This document shows positions 16,165-25,481 of a DNA stretch of 64,000 nucleotides, piece by piece. The notes under the pieces were generated by a model. It saw only the letters and a list, made by a program, of their open reading frames with translations, ran no database searches and had not been told where the DNA came from. Every line of letters begins with the position of its first letter. Position 1 is the stretch's first letter. This DNA is from an uncultured Oscillospiraceae bacterium (GTDB lineage: Bacteria > Bacillota > Clostridia > Oscillospirales > Oscillospiraceae). The position numbers were made by a program, and so were the translations under genes. The stretch lies in assembly GCA_934590325.1 (NCBI GenBank), contig CAKTOW010000001.1, positions 186,001-250,000 on the forward strand. The letters are read 5' to 3'.

Positions 16165-17268
16165 TCACCGCATCCAGAGTGTCATGGCTACCAACAGGAC
16201 GCCTAGAAAACCGAAGCTGATGGCGGAGAACAGCACCATGAACCGCCCCGTCTGCCCCTTGACGTGCTTTGTGTATTCCCGGAAAGTGATCAGGCTGGCC
16301 AGTGACGCCACCAGCGTCCCCGCGCCGCCGATATTCACGCCCACCAGCAGTCCTCGATAGTCGTCGGTGAACCGGCTCAGCAGGATGGCTGCCGGTACGT
16401 TGCTGATGACCTGACTGGTCAGTGCCGCCACCGGCATGGCCCCGTGGGTGAGCAGCTTCCGGAACAGCTCACGCACCGGCTCAATCCGCGCCATGTTGCC
16501 CGAAAAGGTGAAAAACGCCGCAAACGTCACCAGCAGTCCCCAGTCCACGCCCAGCAGCGCACGGCGATCCAGCACCAGCAGAGCCATCACGATAACGAGC
16601 AGTCCCAGCCAGTAGGGGATTCCCCGCAGCACCATAGCCACCGCCACGCAGAACAGTACGCCGTATACCGCAGTACGACGCTTGTCCGGCAGTGTCTCCT
16701 GCCGGGGGACAGTCAGCCCTTCACGGGGCAGAAACAGACAGCACAGCAGGATCAGCGCCGTGGACAGCAGGAACGGCGGCAGCATAATGGACAGGAATTC
16801 CCCGTTAGGGATGTTGTAGTGGTTGAACAGATACAGGTTCTGGGGATTGCCGAAGGGCGTCAGCATACCGCCCAGGTTGGCGGCGCAGTTCTGCAGAATG
16901 AACGTCAGCGCCGTCCATTTCGTCTGGCCGGTGCGCTCCAGCACAAACCAGCTGAGGGGCAGGAACGTCAGCAGTGCCGTGTCGTTGGTCAGCAGCATGG
17001 AGCCCACCAGCGTGATACCTACCAGCGCCGTCACCGCGCCGCGGGTGGTGTGGAACACCTGCACCAGCCTCTGCGCCAGCAGAGGAAACAGTCCCACGCG
17101 GCGCAGCGCACCCACCACCGCCAGCACGCACAGCAGGCAGGATAGCGTTTTCACATCGTAGTAGCCAAGATAGGCCGCGTCAGGCGGCACGAACACCGCC
17201 GTCACCGCCGCGGCCAGCACCGCAATCACCGGCATGGCGTTGGCCTTACACCATCGTAACAGCTTCAT
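16165..17268 (-). CDS. SLC13/ArsB-NhaD superfamily anion permease
   Basis: The 367-residue protein is almost entirely hydrophobic, with about ten membrane segments. It carries the ArsB/NhaD/CitMHS-type motifs SMLLTNDTALLTFLPL and, in the second half, SNVPAAILLSRF, the two re-entrant hairpin regions, with NCAANLGGMLTPFGNPQN between them. Such proteins move anions or cations across the membrane with Na+ or H+; the substrate cannot be read from the sequence. It is rather short for the family and stands alone. Confidence 0.8.
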   Translation of the reverse strand: MKLLRWCKANAMPVIAVLAAAVTAVFVPPDAAYLGYYDVKTLSCLLCVLAVVGALRRVGLFPLLAQRLVQVFHTTRGAVTALVGITLVGSMLLTNDTALLTFLPLSWFVLERTGQTKWTALTFILQNCAANLGGMLTPFGNPQNLYLFNHYNIPNGEFLSIMLPPFLLSTALILLCCLFLPREGLTVPRQETLPDKRRTAVYGVLFCVAVAMVLRGIPYWLGLLVIVMALLVLDRRALLGVDWGLLVTFAAFFTFSGNMARIEPVRELFRKLLTHGAMPVAALTSQVISNVPAAILLSRFTDDYRGLLVGVNIGGAGTLVASLASLITFREYTKHVKGQTGRFMVLFSAISFGFLGVLLVAMTLWMR

Positions 17269-17429
17269 AAATACCTCGCACAGCCTCGTAAGAGGCAGAA
17301 AGAATCAACGGCAGTTACTGTAGCATATCCTGCCGCAAAAAACAAGAACGCGGCGAAACAAAGAAAAGGCCTTTCAGAATAACGGCTTTTCCGTCCGCTC
17401 CTCTTTCAACCTTTCCGCGCATTTCCCCG

Positions 17430-17475
17430 TGTGGGTCAGGGTGTGGGTCAAAGCTGACCCACACCCTGACCCACA
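17430..17475. repeat. Perfect 21-bp inverted repeat
   Basis: The arms 17430-17450 and 17455-17475 are exactly complementary around an AAGC loop. Each arm itself contains GTGTGGGTCA/GTGGGTCA twice. No T-tract follows, so it is not a simple terminator. Confidence 0.7.
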
Positions 17476-17498
17476 GATTAAATCTGCCAGAAAGTAAA

Positions 17499-17533
17499 GA
17501 AAAAGTCCTGTTTTCGAGAGAAAACAGGACCTT
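17499..17533 (-). terminator. Terminator of the Thr/Asp tRNA pair
   Basis: On the reverse strand GGTCCTGTTTT pairs with AAAACAGGAC and is followed by TTTTTCTTT. Confidence 0.8.
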
Positions 17534-17534
17534 T

Positions 17535-17610
<76 letters not shown>

Positions 17611-17614
17611 AAAT

Positions 17615-17691
17615 TGGCGACCAAGAAGGGGCTCGAACCCTCGACCTCCAGCGTGACAGGCTGGCGTTCTAACCAACTGAACTACTTGGCC
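17615..17691 (-). tRNA. tRNA-Asp(GTC)
   Basis: The cloverleaf has anticodon loop CTGTCAC, stem CCAGC/GCTGG, acceptor GGCCAAG/CTTGGTC and encoded CCA. It lies 4 bp upstream of tRNA-Thr in the same transcript. Confidence 0.95.
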
Positions 17692-17894
17692 TTGTCGCGC
17701 TCTTGCGGACTCAAGCTTGCTTATTATAGCAAGTACCACGAGGAATGTCAACACCCATTTCTCGTTTTTACTGCAATTTTTTTAGGAAAAGACGACCTGT
17801 CAAGGTCCGAACAAGAATAAAAAAGGGGATGTGCATACAATTTATATCCTTGCAGCACAGGGCGGCGGGACGATGCCCGCCGCCCCTGCGGCGC

Positions 17895-18509
17895 TTATAG
17901 CTCACGTGCCCGGAACCACTTCACGGACAGCGCCCAGCTGCCCACGAACACCGCCAGAGAGATGACCAGCGACAGGGCGAAGGGCACGGCCCGGGCACTG
18001 GCGCCGTCCGCTATCACCAGGACGGCGCAGGCGGCGGCCACCAGGATCACCACGGAGATATACACCGTCCGCCCCTTGATGGCGCCCAGCCTGAACATGG
18101 CCGGGAACATCAGCGCCGGCGCGGTCAGCCCCGTCAGAGGCATCAGGGGCAGCAGCGTTTTCAGCTCGGCGCGGAAGGCGGGGTCCAGCTGTCCCCGCAC
18201 CAGGGCCGCCGCGATAGCCAGCAGGGTGACGGCTGCCGCCAGTATGGCGCAGATGACGTACTTGACCGTCACGATCTGGCGGCGGGTCACCGGCAGGGTG
18301 TCGCAGTACATCATCCATCCGTCCTTCTCGTCGGCGTTCAGCAGCGACGCCGGCAGCGAGGCCAGCAGAAACACCGGGTACAGCAGCCACATGGTGTTGA
18401 TGCCGCCGTCGTTGACCATGCTCAGGCCGAAGAACACGACCACCATGAGGATATACGACTTGCCGTACTGCCACAGGCAGCGGGTCTCCTTATAAAACAA
18501 CCCCTTCAT
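17895..18509 (-). CDS. ABC-2 type transporter permease
   Basis: The 204-residue protein has about six membrane helices and the look of the ABC2_membrane_5 family: short cytosolic start (MKGLFYKETRCLWQYGK), a conserved DEKDGWMMYCDTLPVTRRQIV stretch between helices 2 and 3. It begins 1 base after the ATPase gene ends, so the two form a transporter. With a GntR/YtrA-type regulator in the same operon, an antimicrobial peptide or cell-envelope stress export role is likely by analogy. Confidence 0.85.
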   Translation of the reverse strand: MKGLFYKETRCLWQYGKSYILMVVVFFGLSMVNDGGINTMWLLYPVFLLASLPASLLNADEKDGWMMYCDTLPVTRRQIVTVKYVICAILAAAVTLLAIAAALVRGQLDPAFRAELKTLLPLMPLTGLTAPALMFPAMFRLGAIKGRTVYISVVILVAAACAVLVIADGASARAVPFALSLVISLAVFVGSWALSVKWFRAREL

Positions 18510-18510
18510 C

Positions 18511-19341
18511 TTACGCCTCCTTTGCCATGAACACAAAAAGGTCCTCGATGTTCACCTGTCCCAGCGGCGTCCCGGCGGGCACAGCGCTGCGCCGCACCAA
18601 ATATTCCGTGCCGTAGGGGGTGGTGCGGTGACCGCAGACCGCCGCCGGGGCGATGCCCTCCGGACTGCCCCGGAGGACGCCGTAGTCCTCCGTCAGGCGG
18701 TCCTTCTCCTCGCACAGCAGCAGGCGCCCCTTGTGCAGGAAGGCGATGTAGTCGCATATCTTCTCCAGGTCGCTGACGATGTGGCTGGACAGCAGCACCG
18801 CGTGGGTCTCGTCCCGGGTGAAGTCGGCGAAGATGGTGAGTATCTCGTCACGCACCACCGGGTCAAGACCGCCGGTGGCCTCATCCAACAGCAGCAGCTT
18901 CGGCTGGTGGCTCAGCGCCACGGCCAGGCCCAGCTTCATCTTCATGCCCCGCGAGAAGTCCTTGAAGGGCTTATCCTGCGGCAGGCTCAGCCGGTGCAGA
19001 CAGCCGGCGTAGACCTCCGGCTGCCAGCGGGTGAAGATGCCCGCCATCATGCGGCCGATCTGCGCGGCGTTCATGTATTCCGGCAAGCCCACCTCGTCCA
19101 GCACCACGCCGATGTCCTCCCTCTCCAGCGGGGTCAGGGCGCGGTTGTCCCGGCCGTAGACGGCGATGGTGCCGCCGTCCCGGCCCAGGCTATTCAGTAT
19201 CAGCCGGATGGTGGTGGACTTACCCGCGCCGTTCTCGCCGATCAGGCCCATGATACAGCCCGCTGGCAGCGTCAGGTCCAGGCCCTGCAGGGTGAACTCG
19301 CCCCGCCGCTTGGTCAGGCCGTGTATCTCCAATGCGTTCAT
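18511..19341 (-). CDS. ABC transporter ATP-binding protein
   Basis: The 276-residue ATPase shows Walker A (GENGAGKST), a signature loop changed to DFSRGMKMKLGLA, Walker B (LLLLDEATGGLDP) and the H-loop (LLSSHIVSD). It powers the permease encoded next. ATG 19341 overlaps the GntR stop (ATGA), giving translational coupling, and is preferred over a start 9 codons upstream. Confidence 0.92.
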   Translation of the reverse strand: MNALEIHGLTKRRGEFTLQGLDLTLPAGCIMGLIGENGAGKSTTIRLILNSLGRDGGTIAVYGRDNRALTPLEREDIGVVLDEVGLPEYMNAAQIGRMMAGIFTRWQPEVYAGCLHRLSLPQDKPFKDFSRGMKMKLGLAVALSHQPKLLLLDEATGGLDPVVRDEILTIFADFTRDETHAVLLSSHIVSDLEKICDYIAFLHKGRLLLCEEKDRLTEDYGVLRGSPEGIAPAAVCGHRTTPYGTEYLVRRSAVPAGTPLGQVNIEDLFVFMAKEA

Positions 19342-19715
19342 TCCGTTTCCTCCTTCTGCAGACGCCACATCTCGTCCAGTTCATCCTCCGTCAGGCGGCA
19401 GGCGGACGCCAGCCGCCGTATCTCCTGCATGTGGCCCTCTATCTTCCTCAGGTTATCCTCCCGCAGCAGTTCGGTGCTGCGCTCCGCCACGAAGCAGCCC
19501 TTACCGGGCAGGGTGTAGATGAACCCCTCCCCTTCCAGCTCGTCGTAGGCGCGCTTGGTGGTGATGACGCTGATGCGCAGATCCTTGGCCAGCGCCCGTA
19601 TGCTGGGCAGCGCCTCGCCCTCGGCCACCTGTCCGGACAGGATGGCGTCCTTGATCTGGCTGTATATCTGGTCATAGATGGGTGCACCGCTGCGGTTGTC
19701 GATGTATAGCTGCAT
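19338..19715 (-). CDS. GntR/YtrA-type transcriptional repressor
   Basis: The 125-residue protein begins with the GntR winged helix (PIYDQIYSQIKDAILSG, LPSIRALAKDLRIS, TTKRAYDELEGEGFI, GKGCFV) followed by a short helical YtrA-type tail. Such proteins repress their own ABC operon until cell-wall antibiotics or similar signals appear. The start at 19715 follows AAGGAGG. A dyad over its promoter is a likely binding site. Confidence 0.9.
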   Translation of the reverse strand: MQLYIDNRSGAPIYDQIYSQIKDAILSGQVAEGEALPSIRALAKDLRISVITTKRAYDELEGEGFIYTLPGKGCFVAERSTELLREDNLRKIEGHMQEIRRLASACRLTEDELDEMWRLQKEETE

Positions 19716-19733
19716 AAGCGCCTCCTTGCGCAA

Positions 19734-19758
19734 ACTGTATATGAACAGTATACACAGT
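19734..19758. promoter_or_regulatory. Likely GntR operator
   Basis: The arms ACTGTATAT and ATACACAGT (8 of 9 symmetric) flank GAACAGT and cover the -10 box of the GntR/ABC promoter. Confidence 0.6.
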
Positions 19759-19774
19759 TAAGACGGATTGTCAA
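19747..19774 (-). promoter_or_regulatory. Promoter of the gntR-ABC operon
   Basis: Reverse strand TTGACA (19774-19769), 16 bases, TATACT (19752-19747). Confidence 0.75.
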
Positions 19775-19796
19775 CAGAAAATTTTTGTGGTACAAT
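19768..19796 (+). promoter_or_regulatory. Promoter of the dus operon, overlapping the divergent one
   Basis: TTGTCA (19768-19773), 17 bases, TACAAT (19791-19796). Its -35 hexamer shares five bases with the -35 hexamer of the opposite promoter. Confidence 0.65.
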
Positions 19797-19833
19797 ATCC
19801 GGCAGAAACGCAGTACACGCAAAGGAGCCTTCC

Positions 19834-20802
19834 ATGCACATCGGGAACGTAGAGATAAACTCCAAACTGTACCTGGCGCCTATGGCCGGGGTCACGGACA
19901 TGGCCTTCCGCCAGATATGCCGGGAGCTGGGCGCGGGCATGAGCTGCACCGAGCTGGTCAGCGCCAAGGCATTGTGCTATCAGGATAAAAAGAGCCGGGG
20001 GCTGCTGAAGCTGGCCCCCAACGAGAAGCCCGCCGCCGCGCAGATATTCGGCAGCGACATCCCCTGCATGGCCGAGGCCGCCGTCATCGCGGCGGAGGTG
20101 TCCGGCGCGGACATCATCGACATCAACATGGGCTGCCCGGTGGGCAAGGTGGTGGCTAACGGTGACGGCTCCGCGCTGATGCGCGACCCGGAAAAGGCCG
20201 CGCGGCTGGCCGAGGCCGTGGTGAAGGCCAGCCCGGTGCCCGTAACGGTGAAGATGCGCCGGGGCTGGGACAAGGGCAGCATCAACGCGGTGGAGCTGGC
20301 AAAAATGCTGGAGCAGGCGGGTATCAGCGCCATCGCCGTACATGGCCGCACCCGCGCACAGATGTACAGTGGGCAGGCGGACTGGACCACCATACGCCAG
20401 GTGAAGGAGGCGGTGTCCGTGCCGGTCATCGCCAACGGCGACATCTTCGCCCCGGAGGACGCGGTGCGCATCCTGCAGTTCACCGGCGCGGACATGGCCA
20501 TGATCGGCCGGGGCTGCTTCGGGAACCCGTGGCTGTTCCAACAGGCACAGGCGGCGCTGGCGGGCGAGGACATCCCGCCCCTGCCGCCGCTGGACCAGCG
20601 GTGGGACACCGCCGTGCGGCAGATAGAGCTGGCCGTGGCCGACAAGGGGGAGCACATCGCCCTGCTGGAGGCGCGGAAGCAGCTGTGCTGGTATCTCAAG
20701 GGCGTGAGCCACGCCAATTACTATAAAGAACAGATCGTCCGTCTGACCACGCTGGAGGAACTATACCGCGTGGCGGCGGGCGTCAAGAGGGATCTGCGAT
20801 GA
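19834..20802 (+). CDS. dus: tRNA-dihydrouridine synthase
   Basis: The 322-residue TIM-barrel flavoprotein has the Dus marks [31 protein letters not shown] (with the catalytic Cys), [26 protein letters not shown] and GRGCFGNPW. It reduces uridines in the tRNA D-loop with FMN and NADPH. ATG 19834 follows AAAGGAG. Its stop overlaps the start of the ECF sigma gene, so it leads a four-gene coupled operon. Confidence 0.95.
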   Translation: MHIGNVEINSKLYLAPMAGVTDMAFRQICRELGAGMSCTELVSAKALCYQDKKSRGLLKLAPNEKPAAAQIFGSDIPCMAEAAVIAAEVSGADIIDINMGCPVGKVVANGDGSALMRDPEKAARLAEAVVKASPVPVTVKMRRGWDKGSINAVELAKMLEQAGISAIAVHGRTRAQMYSGQADWTTIRQVKEAVSVPVIANGDIFAPEDAVRILQFTGADMAMIGRGCFGNPWLFQQAQAALAGEDIPPLPPLDQRWDTAVRQIELAVADKGEHIALLEARKQLCWYLKGVSHANYYKEQIVRLTTLEELYRVAAGVKRDLR

Positions 20803-21395
20803 ACAACGAACAGGACATCATCCGCCGCGCCCAAAAGGGCGACAGCGAGGCCTTCCGCACGCTGGTGGAGGGCTATCAGACCCAGGTATACCGCCTGGCG
20901 GCGCGCATGTGCGGCGAAAGCACCGCAGACGACGTGACCCAGGAGGCCTTTGTGGCCGCGTGGCGGGCACTGCCCTCCTTCCGGGGGGACTGCCGCTTTT
21001 CCACCTGGCTGTACCGGCTGACCACCAACGCCGCCATCGACCTCCTGCGGCGGGAGAAGCGGCACCGGAACGCCGACGACATCACCGAACTGGAGCTGTC
21101 GGACGACGGCCTGTCGCCCCAGGAGCTGGCCGAGCGGGGCGAGACACAGGAGGCCGTCCGCCGCGCGCTGGGACAGCTGTCGGAGGAGCACCGGCAGGTA
21201 CTGCTGCTGCGGTATATGCAGGAGCTGGACTACGGTGAGATCGCCGATGCGCTGGAGATCAGCGAGGGCACGGTGAAATCCCGCATCAGCCGCGCCAAGG
21301 GTCGATTGCGCGAATTGCTGGACGGCGGCGGGAACTTTTCCGCCGCGGGAGCCGTCTTACGGACAGATACTACCGAAAGGAGGGAGCGGCCGTGA
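20799..21395 (+). CDS. ECF-type RNA polymerase sigma factor (SigW-like)
   Basis: Region 2 is seen in [37 protein letters not shown] and [19 protein letters not shown], and region 4 in [41 protein letters not shown]. It probably directs a cell-envelope stress regulon. It overlaps dus by 4 bases and its partner anti-sigma by 4 bases. Confidence 0.92.
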   Translation: MNNEQDIIRRAQKGDSEAFRTLVEGYQTQVYRLAARMCGESTADDVTQEAFVAAWRALPSFRGDCRFSTWLYRLTTNAAIDLLRREKRHRNADDITELELSDDGLSPQELAERGETQEAVRRALGQLSEEHRQVLLLRYMQELDYGEIADALEISEGTVKSRISRAKGRLRELLDGGGNFSAAGAVLRTDTTERRERP

Positions 21396-22054
21396 CACAG
21401 CAGCCCTTTGACCCCATGGATAATCTTCTCCGGGAAGCGCTGGAGAGCGACGTCCAGCCGCCTGCCGGTCTGACGGACCGCATCATGGCGCAGGTAGAGC
21501 GCACACCGCAGGAGCGGCCTGTCTCCCGCAAAAAGGACCCCTACCGCAAGTGGCTGGTGTCCGCCGTGGCGTGTCTGGCACTGGCGGCGGTGGCGCTGCC
21601 CCTGGCGCTGAACAGCCATCAGAACGCCGCAGACACGACGGAATCCAACGACACCGCGGCGCAGGACTACATGGTATCCGCCGCTCCGGACGGCAGCGCG
21701 GCGCCCCAGGACCCCGTCACCACGGACACGGAGGGCAGCCAGCGGAACGAACATGCCAGCGCCAAGAAGGACGACGACGGCTTCACCACCGTGCCCAACG
21801 GCATACAGGCCGACCTGAACGACCAGCCCTACGATCCCCTGGATGCCGCGCTGGACAAGGCCGCGGAGGCGCTGGAGCACCAGGGCTATACCCTTGAGGT
21901 GCTGGCGCGCACCGACGCGGAGGTGCAGGTGACCGCCACCGACGGCAGCGGACACAGCCCCGACGACCCCGCCATACTCGAAAACGCCATGACCGCCGCG
22001 GGCTTCGTGCTCAGTGACGGCTGGTACACCATCCCACAGGAGGCAGCACAGTGA
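21392..22054 (+). CDS. Probable membrane anti-sigma factor
   Basis: This 220-residue protein has a cytosolic N-terminus of about 50 residues, one transmembrane helix (WLVSAVACLALAAVALPLAL) and an extracellular Ser/Thr/Ala-rich part with a small folded domain at the end. It lacks a visible HxxxCxxC zinc motif. Its place directly after an ECF sigma gene, starting at a GTG that overlaps the sigma stop, argues that it holds that sigma at the membrane. Confidence 0.7.
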   Translation: MTQQPFDPMDNLLREALESDVQPPAGLTDRIMAQVERTPQERPVSRKKDPYRKWLVSAVACLALAAVALPLALNSHQNAADTTESNDTAAQDYMVSAAPDGSAAPQDPVTTDTEGSQRNEHASAKKDDDGFTTVPNGIQADLNDQPYDPLDAALDKAAEALEHQGYTLEVLARTDAEVQVTATDGSGHSPDDPAILENAMTAAGFVLSDGWYTIPQEAAQ

Positions 22055-22557
22055 AACTCCGTACCAAGCAACTGACCCTGGCCGCGCTGACGGCGGCCGC
22101 CTACGCCGTTCTCAGCTACTTCGGCTCCATATTCGGCATCACCTACGGGCCCATCCAGTGCCGGTTCTCCGAGGCGCTGTGCGTCCTGCCCTTTTTCCTG
22201 CCAGAAACGGCCTGGGGCCTGGGCGTAGGCTGCCTTATCGCCAACCTGCTGAGCCCCTACGGCGTGCTGGACATCGTGGTGGGCAGCGCCGCTACCCTGC
22301 TGGCCGCCCTGCTGACCGCCCGCTGCCGGAAAAAGTGGCTGGCGCCCCTGCCGCCGGTCGTCGCGAACACCGTGCTGGTGGGGCTGATACTGGCCTATGA
22401 GCAGGCGGGCACCTCCGCCGCCTTCTGGCCCACCTACGCCTTCAACGCCCTGACCGTGGGGCTGGGCGAGGCCGTGGCCTGCTACGGGCTGGGCGGGCTG
22501 CTGCTGTGGCGGCTGGACAAGAGCAAGACGCTGCACAACTATCTGGAAAACCGCTGA
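22051..22557 (+). CDS. queT: QueT-family ECF transporter S component
   Basis: The 168-residue membrane protein has about five to six helices and the QueT signatures AAAYAVLSYFGSIFGITYGPIQCRFSEAL and LIANLLSPYGVLDIVVGS. QueT captures queuosine precursors (preQ0/preQ1 or queuine) and works with shared EcfAA'T proteins. Encoding it with a dihydrouridine synthase groups two tRNA-modification functions in one operon. It begins at GTG 22051, overlapping the previous stop. Confidence 0.88.
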   Translation: MKLRTKQLTLAALTAAAYAVLSYFGSIFGITYGPIQCRFSEALCVLPFFLPETAWGLGVGCLIANLLSPYGVLDIVVGSAATLLAALLTARCRKKWLAPLPPVVANTVLVGLILAYEQAGTSAAFWPTYAFNALTVGLGEAVACYGLGGLLLWRLDKSKTLHNYLENR

Positions 22558-22563
22558 CAAGAG

Positions 22564-22594
22564 GCGCTCTCCCCCCTGCGGAGGGCGCTTTTTT
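22564..22594 (+). terminator. Terminator of the dus-queT operon
   Basis: GCGCTCTCC and GGAGGGCGC form a stem followed by TTTTTT. Confidence 0.85.
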
Positions 22595-22717
22595 GCGCCA
22601 AACGTCAGTTTATCGGCGCGAAATGCATATACGGGCAGTTGCGGTTTTCTGTCGACTGTGGTATCATATTGATATTTCCCGCCCGCGGCGGGACGATCTT
22701 TCCATACGAGGCGGCTA

Positions 22718-24904
22718 ATGTCTATGTACGAGAGAAACAAACATCATACCGCGCCTTCCCGGCTGGACACCAGCAGTCTGCCAAGGGGCCCCCTGAACTG
22801 GGTATTCTTCCCGGCGGCGCTGCTGTATCACGAGCTGCTGCTCCGCGCCTTCGACAGCCAGAGCGATTTCTTTGACCCGGCGCTGGTGCTGGTGGTGCTG
22901 TTCGCCCTGGGAGCGGGGCTGTTCTGGAGCCTGCTGATCAACCTGCTGCGCAACCGGACGCTGGCCACCGTGGTCTCCATCGCCGTCACCGTGCTGTGGA
23001 CGGTGCTGGTCTGCGTGGAGTACTGCTGCCGCAGCTATTTCAAGTCCTACTTCTTCCTGCGCTTTATCACCGGCATGACCGACCACGTGGTCACCGGCTT
23101 CGGCGACACCATCATCCCGGACGTGGTGCTGCCCCGGCTGCCCTTTATTCTGCTGTCCATGGTGCCGCCGGCACTGTGCGTCCTGCTGCGCCGGCGGATC
23201 GTCACGGAGTACCGCATGGGCAAGTGGTCGCTGCTGTTCCTGCTGGTGATGGCGCTGCTGCTGGGCGGCACGGCCAGCTGTCTGGCCCACTGGGGCGTGT
23301 ACAAGGACGCCTATACCTACGACTTCAACGCCGACACCGGCGTGACACACTTCGGTCTGAACGCCACCGTGCGGCTGGAGACCACCTACGCCATCTTCGG
23401 CCAGCCCCTCCCGCCGCTGCCGGATGTGCCCCCGGAGGAGAGCGACGACACCCCGGCGGTCACCCCGGTGGTCTACGGTGACAACGCCATGGACATCGAT
23501 TTCACCGCGCTGGCGGAGAACGCGACCTCCTCCACCGTGGCCAACATATCCCGGTACTTCGGCAGTCTGACCCCCTCCAAGAAGAACCAGTACACCGGTA
23601 TGTTCCAGGGAAAGAACCTGATACTGTTCACTGCGGAGGCCTTCTCCCCCTGGTTCATCAGCGAGGAGCTGACCCCCACCCTGTACCGCCTGACCCACGA
23701 GGGCTTCGTGTGTGAGAACTTCTACCAGCCCGCCTGGGGACAGTCCACCACCGGCGGCGAGTACGCGGTGATGACCGGACTGATACCCACATGGGTAAAC
23801 GGCAACGTCAGCTTCTACGCCACCGCCAACAACAGCATGCCCTTCGCTCTGGGCAACCAGTTCCGGGCTCTGGGCTATACCACCGCCGCCTATCACGACA
23901 ACATCTACAACTACTACCACCGCGACCGCACCCACCCCAATCTGGGCTACGACTATCAGGGCCAGGGCAACGGCCTGCAGCTGACCGAGGACGGCAGCTG
24001 GCCGTACTCCGACCTGGAGATGGTGCAGAACACCATCGGGCAGTACATCGACGACTATGTGCAGAACGGGACGCCGTTCCACACCTACTACATGACCGTC
24101 AGCGGCCACGGCGGCTACGGCTGGGGCCACGCCATGGCCGCCAAGAACCGGGCAAAGGCACAGGCCGCCTACCCCAACGCCTCCACGCAGGTACAGGCAT
24201 ACGTGGCCGCCAATCTGGAGCTGGAGAACGCGCTGTCCTACCTGGTGGATGAACTGGAAAAGGCCGGTATCGCCGAGGACACCGTGATCTGCCTGGCCGC
24301 CGACCACTATCCCTACCTGCTGGCAGAGACAGACACCGACTACTACAACGAGTTGCGGGGCGTCACTGACTCCGAGCGGGACACCTCCCGCTACCGCAAC
24401 GCGCTGGTGCTGTGGTGCGGCGGCATGGAGGATGCCGTCACCGTGACCGAGCCCTGCAGCGCCGTGGACATCGTGCCCACCCTCAGCAACCTGTTCGGGC
24501 TGGAGTACGACTCGCGGCTGCTGTCCGGTCGGGACATCCTGGACGGCGACTATGACGCTGCGGATGCCTACGGCAGCATACCTCTGGTGATACTACCCAC
24601 CGCCACCGGCAACAGCTGGGCCACCGCCGCCGGCGTGTACGAGGCCTCCACCCGCACGTTCACCGCCAACCCCGGCGTTACCGTGCCGAAGGGCTATGTC
24701 AGCGCCATACAGAACCGCATCTCCCTGCAGTACAACTACGCGCAGCTGCTGGTAGCCTACGACTACTACGCCATCGCCCTGCCCGACGCGTCGCACGCGC
24801 CCAACGCGCCGCAGGTGGCGCCCCCGGTGCAGCAGGAGCCTGACCCAGGCACGGACGGCACGCTGGATGCGCCCCAGGAGCAGGCGGACTACGTGGAGCC
24901 ATAG
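22718..24904 (+). CDS. LTA synthase-like sulfatase-fold membrane enzyme
   Basis: The 728-residue protein has about five N-terminal transmembrane helices (residues 28-195) and an extracellular alkaline-phosphatase/sulfatase domain. Recognisable are NLILFTAEAFSPWFI (metal site Glu), the nucleophile region AWGQSTTGGEYAVMTG, a YYMTVSGHGGYGWG metal-binding stretch and CLAADHYPYLL with Asp-His. LtaS-type enzymes build glycerol-phosphate chains from phosphatidylglycerol; some relatives act on other glycans. The C-terminal tail is Pro/Gln-rich. No other teichoic acid genes are adjacent, so the product is inferred. Confidence 0.85.
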   Translation: MSMYERNKHHTAPSRLDTSSLPRGPLNWVFFPAALLYHELLLRAFDSQSDFFDPALVLVVLFALGAGLFWSLLINLLRNRTLATVVSIAVTVLWTVLVCVEYCCRSYFKSYFFLRFITGMTDHVVTGFGDTIIPDVVLPRLPFILLSMVPPALCVLLRRRIVTEYRMGKWSLLFLLVMALLLGGTASCLAHWGVYKDAYTYDFNADTGVTHFGLNATVRLETTYAIFGQPLPPLPDVPPEESDDTPAVTPVVYGDNAMDIDFTALAENATSSTVANISRYFGSLTPSKKNQYTGMFQGKNLILFTAEAFSPWFISEELTPTLYRLTHEGFVCENFYQPAWGQSTTGGEYAVMTGLIPTWVNGNVSFYATANNSMPFALGNQFRALGYTTAAYHDNIYNYYHRDRTHPNLGYDYQGQGNGLQLTEDGSWPYSDLEMVQNTIGQYIDDYVQNGTPFHTYYMTVSGHGGYGWGHAMAAKNRAKAQAAYPNASTQVQAYVAANLELENALSYLVDELEKAGIAEDTVICLAADHYPYLLAETDTDYYNELRGVTDSERDTSRYRNALVLWCGGMEDAVTVTEPCSAVDIVPTLSNLFGLEYDSRLLSGRDILDGDYDAADAYGSIPLVILPTATGNSWATAAGVYEASTRTFTANPGVTVPKGYVSAIQNRISLQYNYAQLLVAYDYYAIALPDASHAPNAPQVAPPVQQEPDPGTDGTLDAPQEQADYVEP

Positions 24905-24915
24905 CAATAAGCAAG

Positions 24916-24949
24916 AAAAAAGAACCATCCTTCGGATGGTTCTTTTTTA
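24916..24949. terminator. Terminator after the LTA synthase-like gene
   Basis: AAAAAAGAACCATCC pairs with GGATGGTTCTTTTTT around a TTC loop. Confidence 0.88.
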
Positions 24950-24955
24950 TGTGCC

Positions 24956-25126
24956 TCAGCGGGTCCCGCGGCCCGGCTCCGCCGGCAGCGCGGGCTCCGC
25001 CGCCTGCGGCGGCGCGTGGACGCCGGGCGCGGGCATGGGGACGTCCTCCCCTCCGCCCACGCCGAACAGCTCGTAGGCCATGCGGCGCAGGATGCCGCTG
25101 TACCGCTCGTCCGCCATGATCCGCAC
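24956..25126 (-). CDS. Small hypothetical protein
   Basis: A GTG start at 25126 with GGGGAG upstream gives 56 residues: a short helix-rich start (MADERYSGILRRMAYELFG) and a Pro/Ala-rich tail ending GRGTR. I do not recognise it. The gene may be real because of the binding site and a sensible start, but the GC-rich tail could be chance. Confidence 0.35.
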   Translation of the reverse strand: MRIMADERYSGILRRMAYELFGVGGGEDVPMPAPGVHAPPQAAEPALPAEPGRGTR

Positions 25127-25235
25127 CGTGCGCTCCCCCCTTTTGCGGCAAAAGCCCCATCTGAGAGCAGTATAGCACGGCGGCCTGCCGAAGCAGGGCG
25201 AACGCTGTCGGCCGCCCCGGAATATCCGCAAAAAA

Positions 25236-25285
25236 GGGGCACAGACAAAGCGGGGACGAGACGGTCACCGCTTTGTCTGCGCCCC
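25236..25285. repeat. Long hairpin in the LTA synthase-pyrG gap
   Basis: The 18-base arms 25236-25253 and 25268-25285 are complementary except one position. No T-tract follows. The rest of the gap, apart from the small ORF and the pyrG promoter, shows nothing else. Confidence 0.5.
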
Positions 25286-25419
25286 TGCATGGGTGAGACC
25301 ATTCCTACCATACCACCATCCGGGCCGCAATGCAAGGAGAACTTTCGCTTTTGCAACAATTTCTCCCTAATACTCCATAGTATGCCGCAAAAGGCGGGAA
25401 ATATCTGCGTTTTGCACCG

Positions 25420-25448
25420 TTGACAGCAGCGGTACAGAGGTGTAGTAT
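25420..25448 (+). promoter_or_regulatory. pyrG promoter
   Basis: TTGACA (25420-25425), 17 bases, TAGTAT (25443-25448), 33 bp before the start codon. Confidence 0.75.
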
Positions 25449-25481
25449 CGGAGCATATTTTTTAGAGTGGGAGATGGCGGG

